In this document: positions 1-10,356 of the stretch, piece by piece | How the letters are laid out: every line of letters starts with the position of its first letter | Position numbering within the stretch: the stretch's first letter is position 1 | Assembly (NCBI GenBank): GCA_020052375.1 | Contig: JAGVPG010000017.1 | Span: 23,713-87,712 of the forward strand | Direction of reading: 5' to 3' | Origin: Actinomycetota bacterium | GTDB taxonomy: Bacteria > Actinomycetota > JAHEXW01 > JAGVPG01 | Length of the DNA stretch: 64,000 nucleotides | Position numbers and translations under genes: made by a program | Notes under the pieces: model-generated | Told to the model about the DNA's origin: nothing | Seen by the model: only the letters and a program-made list of their open reading frames with translations | Database searches by the model: none

Positions 1-830
1 GATATGAATTCCACTTCCAGATCGTACTTTAGGCCGACGACCAATGACAACATGACGGCCGGCATCGACGCCTCAAGAACTAGTATCCCGAGATCCGTGC
101 TTGTGAATCCGCCCGCGGCAGCCAGTCCCAACGCGATCAGAGGAGAGATCAAGAGTTTCACGACCAGAACGAGAAGTAGGAGCCATATATATTTCTTCAA
201 GCTTTTTGCCTCTAATGTTAGGCCTATGGTCAACATGACCAGGGGTATCGTCGCCTGCCCCAGATATTCGAATGCTTTGTCCAGAAACACCGGCAAGGGA
301 ATAAAATGGAAGACCAGACCGGCTAAAAGAGCGAGTGTTGAGGGAAACAACAGGAACTCCCTGATCACGCTGCCTTCCATCCGGTTGTTTCCCAGACTCC
401 TTGCGACGACGATCCCGGCCGTGAATAAAAAGGTCACCGTCCCGAAATCATAGAAGACCGACTTGACCAGGTTATGTTGTCCGTACAATCCTATCGTAAG
501 AGGAAATCCCAGATATCCCGTATTGCCGATAGCCGCGACAAGAAGGAACGCGCCTAAAAGCCCGTTCTTAAGCCCGATCAGCTTTCCGGCAGCGTATCCT
601 ATCACCAGACATACAGCCATCACGATTATGGCGAAGACCGGCAACCTCGCGACCTTAAGAGACAATGAGGCGTTGTGTACGGCCATGAAGATAAGCGCCG
701 GTAGCGACACATAGACGATTATCTTATTGATGACCTCGACATCATCGCGCTTTAAAAAATCGATCCGCCTAAGCGACCAGCCGAGGCCGATGATCAGGAT
801 GACGGCGGGAATGAAACTAAGTAAAAGCAT
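1..830 (-). CDS. AEC (auxin efflux carrier) family transporter, C-terminus truncated by window start
   Basis: Not in the ORF track because it is open at the window edge. Reverse translation gives MLLLSFIPAVILIIGLGWSLRRIDFLKRDDVEVINKIIVYVSLPALIFMAVHNASL...AAIGNTGYLGFPLTIGLYG, typical of AEC permeases. Confidence 0.85.
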   Translation of the reverse strand, partial: MLLLSFIPAVILIIGLGWSLRRIDFLKRDDVEVINKIIVYVSLPALIFMAVHNASLSLKVARLPVFAIIVMAVCLVIGYAAGKLIGLKNGLLGAFLLVAAIGNTGYLGFPLTIGLYGQHNLVKSVFYDFGTVTFLFTAGIVVARSLGNNRMEGSVIREFLLFPSTLALLAGLVFHFIPLPVFLDKAFEYLGQATIPLVMLTIGLTLEAKSLKKYIWLLLLVLVVKLLISPLIALGLAAAGGFTSTDLGILVLEASMPAVMLSLVVGLKYDLEVEFI

Positions 831-1845
831 CTTTAAGACTCTCTCTGAACGGCGGCCTGATCACGCCCAGTTCGGTAATGATAGCGCTGATCAGATCACA
901 CGGCGTTATATCGAAAGCAGGGTTCGCCGCGGATATCCCCTCCGGCGCCACCTGCAACCCCATTATACGAGTCACCTCATCCGCGTCGCGCATCTCGACC
1001 GGTATAGCCGCGCCGTCAGGCGATGACAGATCGATCGTAGAGGTCGGAGCCGCTATATAAAAGGGGAGCGAATCGATATATGCCAGCGAAGCGATCGCGT
1101 AAGTACCTATCTTGTTCGCGGTATCACCGTTGGCGGCGATCCTATCGGCGCCCACGATCACCTTATCCACCTTGCCTTGCGACATCATATAGCCTGCTGC
1201 AGCATCTACGATTAGCGTCGCGGGTATGCCCGCCTTTTTAAGTTCCCACATGGTCAACCGGGAACCCTGAAGTAGCGGCCTGGTCTCACACGCTATGACC
1301 TCTATCTTCTTTCCCTGCTCAAAAGCTGTCTTTATGACACCCAGGGCTGTTCCATAGGCGCCTGTCGCCAGTGCGCCTGTATTGCAGTATGTCAGTATCA
1401 CATCGCCGTCTTCGATCAGATCGCTTCCCAGACGTCCCATTTTTTCGTCTGCCTTCTTGATCTCCAACGCTATGCCATCAGCCTCTTCTATTACGATATT
1501 CTTTATTCCCGTAATATCCGGACTTGTATTTTTTACTCTATCCATTATACGGTCGACGGCTCGCTCAAGGTTGACCGCGGTCGGCCTGGTCGCTTTCAGC
1601 ATCGCGGCAGTCGCGTTAAGTTCGCCGGCCAGACTGTTATAGGAGTCTGCTTTTGATCCGGTGGCCGCGAGCGCCATCCCGTATGCGGCAGCCATGCCTA
1701 TAGCGGGCGCTCCCCTTACTTTAAGCGACTTTATTGCTTCGCCTACAGCATGGGGGTCTTTGAGTTCCAGATATACCTCCTTAAGAGGCAGTTTCGTTTG
1801 ATCCAGGATGACCAGGCTCGAACCGGTCCATTCCATCACTTTCAT
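817..1845 (-). CDS. mtnA: S-methyl-5-thioribose-1-phosphate isomerase / aldose-1-phosphate isomerase family
   Basis: VRGAPAIGMAAAYGMALA, TYCNTGALAT, ACETRPLLQGSRLTMWEL motifs of the MtnA/eIF2B-like family. Confidence 0.93.
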   Translation of the reverse strand: MKVMEWTGSSLVILDQTKLPLKEVYLELKDPHAVGEAIKSLKVRGAPAIGMAAAYGMALAATGSKADSYNSLAGELNATAAMLKATRPTAVNLERAVDRIMDRVKNTSPDITGIKNIVIEEADGIALEIKKADEKMGRLGSDLIEDGDVILTYCNTGALATGAYGTALGVIKTAFEQGKKIEVIACETRPLLQGSRLTMWELKKAGIPATLIVDAAAGYMMSQGKVDKVIVGADRIAANGDTANKIGTYAIASLAYIDSLPFYIAAPTSTIDLSSPDGAAIPVEMRDADEVTRIMGLQVAPEGISAANPAFDITPCDLISAIITELGVIRPPFRESLKDAFT

Positions 1846-1847
1846 AT

Positions 1848-2873
1848 TTATCGACCTATCTCTACAATGACTTTTATACTGTCTTCCGCCCGCGCGACCA
1901 TCTTAAAACCTTCTCCTATATCGTCGAGTGAAACACGGTGTGTGACCATATCATTCACGTCTATCCGCTTGGTATTGATCAGTTCCAGGGCTTCCTTAAG
2001 GTCATCATGAGCCGCTCCGTATGATGTCATCAGTGTGATCTCGTTCCGCCAGAAGTCGGTGACGGGTACCTTTATCGGCACGTTATCATTTACCGGCGCA
2101 AAGAAGACGATCGTGCCTCCCCGGTCTATCGAGTCCAGAGCTTGATAGAAAGCGTTTAGCGCGCCCGTACAGACGATGACCTGGTCACTCGACCTGTTAT
2201 TATTGACCTGTTTCAGCCACTCCGTAGTGAAGTCTTCAGCTTTTATGACATCCGTTGCTCCGAAATCCTTTGCGGCCCGCATGCGGTAATCGCTGAGATC
2301 CGTGGCGAATATACGCTCCACCCCGTTTGCATGTGCCAGCTTGATATGCAGAAGGCCTGATATCCCGCATCCGAGGACAAGCAAAGATCCGCTCTTGTGT
2401 GTATCCGCCAGCCTCTGGGCTCTGACTATGCATCCCAGGGGTTCTATAAATGTGCCTTCTTCATAGGTGACGCTACCTGGAAGCCGCAAGACGCCTTTTT
2501 CAACATTGGCTTTTGGGATACGTACATACTCGGAGAAACCACCCGGATAGTAGTTCGTCGTGTGAAGCGTCTCGCATGCCGTATGATGACCGCCGGCACA
2601 GTAGTGACAGGTATTGCATGAGATATGGTGCGAAACAAATACTCTCTCACCGGTCTGGTATTCTTTGACCCGGCTACCTATCTTTACGATGTCACCGGCT
2701 ATCTCGTGTCCCAGCACCAGAGGGGCTTTGTGTTTCCGGTACCATTCCATGACGTCGCTTCCGCAGATACCACTCGCTTTTACCTTGACGAGCAGCTCAT
2801 CCTCGCCGATCTCCGGTACCGGCTGTTCTTCGACGCGGACATCGTCGTTGCTATAGTAGACCGCTACGCGCAT
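1848..2873 (-). CDS. Zinc-dependent medium-chain alcohol dehydrogenase
   Basis: GHEIAGDIVKIGSRVKEYQTGERVFV, structural Zn Cys cluster CNTCHYCAGGHHTAC, Rossmann GCGISG. Confidence 0.9.
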   Translation of the reverse strand: MRVAVYYSNDDVRVEEQPVPEIGEDELLVKVKASGICGSDVMEWYRKHKAPLVLGHEIAGDIVKIGSRVKEYQTGERVFVSHHISCNTCHYCAGGHHTACETLHTTNYYPGGFSEYVRIPKANVEKGVLRLPGSVTYEEGTFIEPLGCIVRAQRLADTHKSGSLLVLGCGISGLLHIKLAHANGVERIFATDLSDYRMRAAKDFGATDVIKAEDFTTEWLKQVNNNRSSDQVIVCTGALNAFYQALDSIDRGGTIVFFAPVNDNVPIKVPVTDFWRNEITLMTSYGAAHDDLKEALELINTKRIDVNDMVTHRVSLDDIGEGFKMVARAEDSIKVIVEIGR

Positions 2874-2884
2874 CTGATCGACCG

Positions 2885-3688
2885 TTACTTTTTCTCGCTA
2901 CTTTTTTGCTTCTTTGCTTCCTGTAACATCTTATAAGCTTCAGCAACCGGGACATTATGATGGACGACCGCCCCGACTGCCTGGATCATGTTCACAGGAT
3001 CGTCCGACTGAAATATATTGCGGCCCATATCAACGCCGACTGCTCCGTCTTTGATCGCGTCGGAGGTAAGCTCGAGCGCCTTCTTCTCTGGAAGCTTCTT
3101 CCCGCCGGCGACCACTATGGGAACCGGACAAGAACCGACAACCTCTTCAAAGCCCTCACAATGGTATGTCTTTACCATATGCGCTCCTAGTTCCGCCGCT
3201 ATGCGGCAACATAAAGCCAGATACCGGGCATCCCGTTTCATATCCCTGCCGACAGCGGTCACAGCCAGGACCGGTACGCTGTAACGCTCCGCCTCGTTGA
3301 CAAGACTCGAGAGATTCATCAATGTCTGGTGTTCGTATGGCGAACCGACATATATGGACATGGCGACAGCCGCCGCGTTAAGCCGTAAAGCATCTTCAAT
3401 AGACGTTGTGATGCCTTCATTCGACAGTTCCTCTCCGATGATGCTGTTCCCCCCGGATACTCTCAGGACTACCGGCGGTGAACCGTAAGGGCTGATCGAT
3501 GTCCTTAATATGCCCCTGGTCGCCATCAACGCGTCAGCGTATGGAGCAATCGGGCCGATCGTCTTTGAGGGGACTTCCAGGCCTGTCGTCGGACCGAGAA
3601 AATACCCATGGTCGATCGCCAGCATGACAGTCTTTCCCGTTTCAGGCCTTATTATCCTGCTTAATCTATTGAACAACCCCCACGACAT
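2885..3688 (-). CDS. Class I aldolase of the DhnA/LsrF (DeoC/LacD) family; start taken at MSWGLF rather than the upstream ATG in the repeat
   Basis: LAIDHGYFLGPTTGLEVPSKTI, AHMVKTYH (Schiff-base Lys context), VAGGKK, DMGRNIFQSDDPVNMIQAV; SD GGAGAGG upstream of ATG at 3688. Confidence 0.85.
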   Translation of the reverse strand: MSWGLFNRLSRIIRPETGKTVMLAIDHGYFLGPTTGLEVPSKTIGPIAPYADALMATRGILRTSISPYGSPPVVLRVSGGNSIIGEELSNEGITTSIEDALRLNAAAVAMSIYVGSPYEHQTLMNLSSLVNEAERYSVPVLAVTAVGRDMKRDARYLALCCRIAAELGAHMVKTYHCEGFEEVVGSCPVPIVVAGGKKLPEKKALELTSDAIKDGAVGVDMGRNIFQSDDPVNMIQAVGAVVHHNVPVAEAYKMLQEAKKQKSSEKK

Positions 3689-3698
3689 AACAACCTCT

Positions 3699-3726
3699 CC
3701 TTCAGCCTTCATCCTTCAGCCTTCTG
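3699..3726. repeat. 7-bp tandem repeat, 4 units (CCTTCAG CCTTCAT CCTTCAG CCTTCTG)
   Basis: Read directly; fills the ahcY-aldolase intergenic gap just upstream of the aldolase RBS. Confidence 0.8.
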
Positions 3727-3732
3727 CTCTTT

Positions 3733-6088
<2,356 letters not shown>

Positions 6089-6130
6089 CCCCTTTTTTAC
6101 TGATATTTTAGGAACGGAAAAGGCAGGTCT

Positions 6131-7438
6131 TTATTCTATCAAAAACGTCCCGCCGCTTGTAGTTTCAGGCTCCGGAATACGCCCCTTGCCTGCCACGGCA
6201 ATAAAGTAGTATGCCGCCATCGAGGCCAGGAGCAGAAACATAACGGCTATCATCACGAGCGTGACTTCTTTTATCGATGAATGAAACCACGAGATGAGAA
6301 CGACTTGAAGGATCGCCAGCACGACCAGAAGAGGGACGAACCGTGTCTGATGGATGGCAAGATAGTAGTTTATGAGCGCGCTGGACAGAGCAAGAAAAAG
6401 CATCGCTACTCCGAAGATCCCTATATAGGGAGCCATGGGCGCGTATTTCTGCCCGAACAATATATGAATAATCAAAGATGGCGCGACAAAATAAGCGACC
6501 ACTATGACTCCAGAGACAAGCGAGACGAGACTTAACGTATAAAGAAGGTAATGGCTGTGTTCCTGGTCCTTGGTATGCAGGCTTGTGACGATCGGGAACA
6601 TGACGCTGACAATAGCCATCGACGCGAACACGACTATCTTGCCGAGTATGGACAATCCGGAATAGTATCCCGCATTGGTCGCCGAAAGAAAATGTTTGAC
6701 CAGTATGACGTCGACACTAAAGTAAGAACTCAGGCATAATAACGCCAGAAATACTGAAAACGAATACTTCAGGATGTTCTTTAAGTGCACCTCTTGGGTA
6801 CCGCTCTTCCTTAAGAGACTACTGACCGGAAAGAAACTCAACCCGTAACAGACGAACATGGCCAGGACTATCCCGGCTATCGCGCCGCTGACCTGGTAGC
6901 CGAGATAGACGAGCAACAGGCCGACGACGAGTTTCAAGATGGCTTCCAGCGAATAGTTTATAGACAACTGGCCGAATGATTCCAGACCTTGCATGATGCC
7001 CCGGTTTATAGGGATTATATACGCTACCGGGATAACCAGGCTCAGCATGATAACCGGCGTCACTGTGGGAATGTTTAAGAATCTACTTATCCATGGGCTG
7101 GCGGCGGCAAATATGACGAACAATACCAATCCTGTGACTCCGAGCCACTTCGTGGAATCCTTGTACAGCCCGTTTACTTTTGCCAGGTTCCCTTCGGCCT
7201 GATATTCTGCGCTGTATTTCATGACCGCGGTCAATACTGTTACCGTCGGTACGGTCAGAAAATAAAAGACGGATATAAGCGAAGCGAGCACACCGTAATC
7301 TACGGGCCCTAGGAAACGTCCCATCAACAGATGGAACAGATAGTTGGACATGTTGGCGGCCATCATGCCGACCCAGAGTATGGCGCTGTTCTTGATAAGC
7401 GGACTTTGCGCGAGCTTTTTTATCAGGCTGACCAGCAA
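6131..7438 (-). CDS. Oligosaccharide flippase family protein (Wzx/MATE-like)
   Basis: Multi-TM, LWVGMMAANMSNYLFHLLMGRFLGPVDYGVLASLISVF polysaccharide-export N-terminus. Confidence 0.85.
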   Translation of the reverse strand: MLVSLIKKLAQSPLIKNSAILWVGMMAANMSNYLFHLLMGRFLGPVDYGVLASLISVFYFLTVPTVTVLTAVMKYSAEYQAEGNLAKVNGLYKDSTKWLGVTGLVLFVIFAAASPWISRFLNIPTVTPVIMLSLVIPVAYIIPINRGIMQGLESFGQLSINYSLEAILKLVVGLLLVYLGYQVSGAIAGIVLAMFVCYGLSFFPVSSLLRKSGTQEVHLKNILKYSFSVFLALLCLSSYFSVDVILVKHFLSATNAGYYSGLSILGKIVVFASMAIVSVMFPIVTSLHTKDQEHSHYLLYTLSLVSLVSGVIVVAYFVAPSLIIHILFGQKYAPMAPYIGIFGVAMLFLALSSALINYYLAIHQTRFVPLLVVLAILQVVLISWFHSSIKEVTLVMIAVMFLLLASMAAYYFIAVAGKGRIPEPETTSGGTFLIE

Positions 7439-7442
7439 GACA

Positions 7443-8897
7443 CTAGTCCTTTACTTGCATGAGTTCTTCGATGATGCTTTTTCCTTCATTTAAGAGCCTC
7501 TTTACCTCATCCATCGTGGCCGCTTCCGCGTAGATCCGGACGACCGCTTCCGTTCCGGAAGCCCTGATCATCAACCAGCTCCCGTCCTTGAAGCAAAACT
7601 TGAAACCATCGGTGGTCTTGAGCTCCCTCACACCGGCCGGACCTGGTATATCCAAAGCCGGTCTTTCCATATAGGACTTTAGCTCCTCGTTTATGTTCCT
7701 GCCGGTCTCCAGATCGATCCGATCATAACAGAACGCGCCTTTCTCGTCGTGGAGTTCTTTCAATAAACCGCTCAGTGTCTTTTTATGATACGCGGTCATC
7801 TCGACCAGTAGTGATCCGATCAGCATGCCGTCTCTTTCCGGGATATGCCCTTTGATCCCGATACCGCCACTCTCTTCGCCCCCGATCAGCACATCCCCGT
7901 CAAGCATATGCTGACAGATGTACTTGAAACCGATAGGCGTCTCGAAAAGCTCCAGCCCCAGTTCCCCGGCTAAGAGATCGATCAGTGACGTGGTCGATAC
8001 CGTTTTTACGACTGTTCCCCGCCATCCTTTAACGTTCACAAGATATCTCAACAGTAAAGCGAAGATCTTATGAGAGCTTACGAATCCGCCTTTATCGTCG
8101 ATCGCTCCGACGCGGTCCGCGTCACCGTCCAGCGCCAGCCCGATCGATGCCTTCTCACTTAAGACCGCTTCCCTTAATCCCCGGATATGGGCGCCTATGG
8201 GTTCCGGGTTCAGTCCGCCGAAACAAGGATCCTGCGTGTTGTGGATCTCCTTTACATGACACCCGTTATCCCCGAGAATCGCACTTAAGTATCCCTGGCC
8301 CGCCCCGTACATGGGATCGACTACGACACTGACGTTTCCTTCCCTTATGGTCTTGAGATCCAGAAGATGCTCTATCCTTTTAAGATAGGGGGCTTTCGGA
8401 TCGAACAGCCTGATGCTTCCGTTCTTCAAGGCCTGATCGAAGTCCACCCCACTGGGCTTTTTCCCTGCTTCGAAATTGGACTCCAGGCTCTGCTCGATCT
8501 TCCCCGTTATCGCGGGTGTGGCCGAACCCCCGTAAGGCGCTTTGAACTTCATACCGTTGTACCTCGGAGGATTGTGGCTGGCCGTAATCATTATAGCGCC
8601 GTCGGCATTGTTGACTACGACTGCGTACGATACCGCCGGCGTAGGCGCAAAACTATCTGTCAGCAGTATTTTTATGCCATTGGCCGCAGCCACGCAAGCC
8701 GCTTCCCTGGCAAAACGGTCTGATAAGAACCGTGTGTCATACCCGACAATCAATAACGGTGAGTCGTGAGTCGTGAGTCGTGAGTCGCTGTTTTTTAGGT
8801 AGTCAGAAATCGCCTGCGCGACGATGCGGACGTTGTCGAAGGTGAAATCATCGGCTATGATCCCGCGCCAGCCGTCCGTCCCGAATGATATATCCAT
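7443..8897 (-). CDS. Phosphoglucomutase/phosphomannomutase
   Basis: FGTDGWRGIIADDFT, catalytic TASHNPPRYNGMK, DGDADRVGAID, RASGTEAVVRIYAEA. Confidence 0.95.
   Translation of the reverse strand: MDISFGTDGWRGIIADDFTFDNVRIVAQAISDYLKNSDSRLTTHDSPLLIVGYDTRFLSDRFAREAACVAAANGIKILLTDSFAPTPAVSYAVVVNNADGAIMITASHNPPRYNGMKFKAPYGGSATPAITGKIEQSLESNFEAGKKPSGVDFDQALKNGSIRLFDPKAPYLKRIEHLLDLKTIREGNVSVVVDPMYGAGQGYLSAILGDNGCHVKEIHNTQDPCFGGLNPEPIGAHIRGLREAVLSEKASIGLALDGDADRVGAIDDKGGFVSSHKIFALLLRYLVNVKGWRGTVVKTVSTTSLIDLLAGELGLELFETPIGFKYICQHMLDGDVLIGGEESGGIGIKGHIPERDGMLIGSLLVEMTAYHKKTLSGLLKELHDEKGAFCYDRIDLETGRNINEELKSYMERPALDIPGPAGVRELKTTDGFKFCFKDGSWLMIRASGTEAVVRIYAEAATMDEVKRLLNEGKSIIEELMQVKD
8759..8787. repeat. 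7-bp tandem repeat, 4 perfect units of GTGAGTC, inside the PMM coding sequence
   Basis: Read directly; encodes SDSRLTTHDSP near the PMM N-terminus. Confidence 0.9.
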
Positions 8898-8997
8898 GAA
8901 GTTATTCCATCCGCCTAGACCTAGTAAGGGTTCTCATTCAGGGCATATTATACCAGATTCAAACGACGTCCAACTATCGATCGTCGGTATGTATCAG

Positions 8998-9026
8998 TTG
9001 CCTCCAAACGGGGCAGATGATATGAT
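8998..9026 (+). promoter_or_regulatory. Putative sigma70/A-type promoter of the sortase gene: TTGCCT-17-TATGAT
   Basis: -35 TTGCCT at 8998-9003, -10 TATGAT at 9021-9026, 17-nt spacer; ATG begins 8 nt after the -10. Confidence 0.55.
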
Positions 9027-9034
9027 TCTAGCTG

Positions 9035-9676
9035 ATGGCAAGCAATAATAACTTACGAAAAAAACTTGGTGTGCTCTTCATCTTGGTCGGAACGCTTATA
9101 GTTGCCTTTCCTTTTCTTACCAGCTTCTATGGCAACTATAGACAAGGTGTACTCCTTAAAACGCGAGAAAGAATGATGAAAGAGCATTTACAGCTACCAC
9201 AACGGCCAAGCGGTTCAAATATGGACCATACGCCAATGGGTAGAAGGGGTCCTTTTCCTCCAACAAAGATCGTGATTCCTAAAATAGGAGTTGAACAGGT
9301 CGCCCAGGAAGGCATTACCATTAAGGTGCTCCAGGAAGGACCGGGACATTATCCAAAAACAGCCAATCCGGGAGTAATCGGTTGGTGTGCCATAGCCGGA
9401 CATAGCATAACCTTCAGTTCCCCGTTCGACCGGATAGATGAACTGGCTAAAGGTGACCTGATAATCCTTGAGACTCTTGAAGCAAGGTTCGTTTACTCGG
9501 TCGCGACGAAAGAGGTGCAACCAAGTAATGCGACATTCCAGATGCCGCATACATATCAGTCCAGGGTGGCGTTGACAACCTGTACGCCCAAACTAACCTC
9601 TACTCACCGGCTAATTGTTCGCGGAGTCCTTTTGCCGTTCCCTCAAAGCCATTATTTATCTGAACCTGAACTTTGA
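9035..9676 (+). CDS. Sortase (probably class E/D-like)
   Basis: N-terminal TM; IPKIGVEQVAQEGI; catalytic His in AIAGHSITFSSPFDRIDELAKGD; catalytic Cys in VALTTCTP; Arg in HRLIVRGVL. Confidence 0.9.
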   Translation: MASNNNLRKKLGVLFILVGTLIVAFPFLTSFYGNYRQGVLLKTRERMMKEHLQLPQRPSGSNMDHTPMGRRGPFPPTKIVIPKIGVEQVAQEGITIKVLQEGPGHYPKTANPGVIGWCAIAGHSITFSSPFDRIDELAKGDLIILETLEARFVYSVATKEVQPSNATFQMPHTYQSRVALTTCTPKLTSTHRLIVRGVLLPFPQSHYLSEPEL

Positions 9677-9695
9677 CATTGATGGCATAAATAGC

Positions 9696-9735
9696 AAAAT
9701 GGGAGAGCCTAATATAACCACAACCCTCCCATTTT
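9696..9735. terminator. Bidirectional hairpin terminator between convergent genes
   Basis: Inverted repeat AAAATGGGAG (9696-9705) / CTCCCATTTT (9726-9735), 20-nt loop, A/T tracts on the outer sides, located between two convergent stops. Confidence 0.7.
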
Positions 9736-9770
9736 ATGATTGTAGAATTATATGATTACGTCCGTTTGTC

Positions 9771-10229
9771 TTAAGAAACCACTTGCTGACGCTTCACAAA
9801 AGCCACACCGATAGCTATAAGGGCAGCACCAGCCATCAACCAGAACAGAATCTGCGCGCCGGTATAAGCTAAACCTGTCGTGCCAGCCCCCGTAACTGTG
9901 AATGTCGTTGTGACTTCTGTACCCGAACGATCCCCGAGACCTCTCAGCGTACAGTCACCAGTGTCTGAATTAGACGGGATCGCAAACGTGATACTTGCAG
10001 TCCCTATTTCGTTGGCAGTGGCAGAACCTACAAAGATCCTCTGCGAACAGAAATAGAAGTTGACGGTTTCTCCCTGGTCAAAACCTCCGGGGCTCCAGCT
10101 GACTGTCGTGCCTGTTCCTCCAGAGCTAGGACTCGGTGGCGACCCCGTGTAAGCAGCAAAAACAAACGGGCTGGTAACTAACATCAATAGAACAGTAAGA
10201 ACCGTGATAAAAAGTATCTTCTTAGACAT
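9771..10229 (-). CDS. Small secreted sortase substrate with C-terminal LAYTG sorting signal
   Basis: Signal peptide MSKKILFITVLTVLLMLVTSPFVFAA; C-terminus LAYTG + hydrophobic span + KRQQ tail; SD AAGGAGGTGAAC before ATG at 10229. Confidence 0.85.
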   Translation of the reverse strand: MSKKILFITVLTVLLMLVTSPFVFAAYTGSPPSPSSGGTGTTVSWSPGGFDQGETVNFYFCSQRIFVGSATANEIGTASITFAIPSNSDTGDCTLRGLGDRSGTEVTTTFTVTGAGTTGLAYTGAQILFWLMAGAALIAIGVAFVKRQQVVS

Positions 10230-10255
10230 GTTCACCTCCTTCTTTTTCTTAGTCT

Positions 10256-10283
10256 AATTTACGTCTTTCTGTTTGATCGTCAA
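10256..10283 (-). promoter_or_regulatory. Putative promoter of the sortase substrate gene: TTGACG-16-TAAATT
   Basis: Minus-strand -35 TTGACG (10278-10283), -10 TAAATT (10256-10261), upstream of a strong SD. Confidence 0.4.
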
Positions 10284-10356
10284 TCTTTATGATTATCTGA
10301 ACCACGCTTCCTAAAACATCACATTCAGTATAGTAATACCCTTCATACATGTCAAA

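Noticed and set aside
4-1060. Plus-strand ORFs at the left edge (4..453, 463..714, 727..1026, 878..1060)
   Set aside because: Antisense shadows of the AEC transporter and mtnA; no recognisable motifs.
8367-8723. Plus-strand ORFs 8367..8723 and 29209..29577 share nearly identical protein sequence and could look like a conserved gene family
   Set aside because: They are the antisense frame of the duplicated PMM segment; the minus-strand PMM reading explains the similarity.
8759-8787. Could the short tandem arrays be CRISPR?
   Set aside because: Units are 7-8 bp with no spacers and no cas genes in the window.
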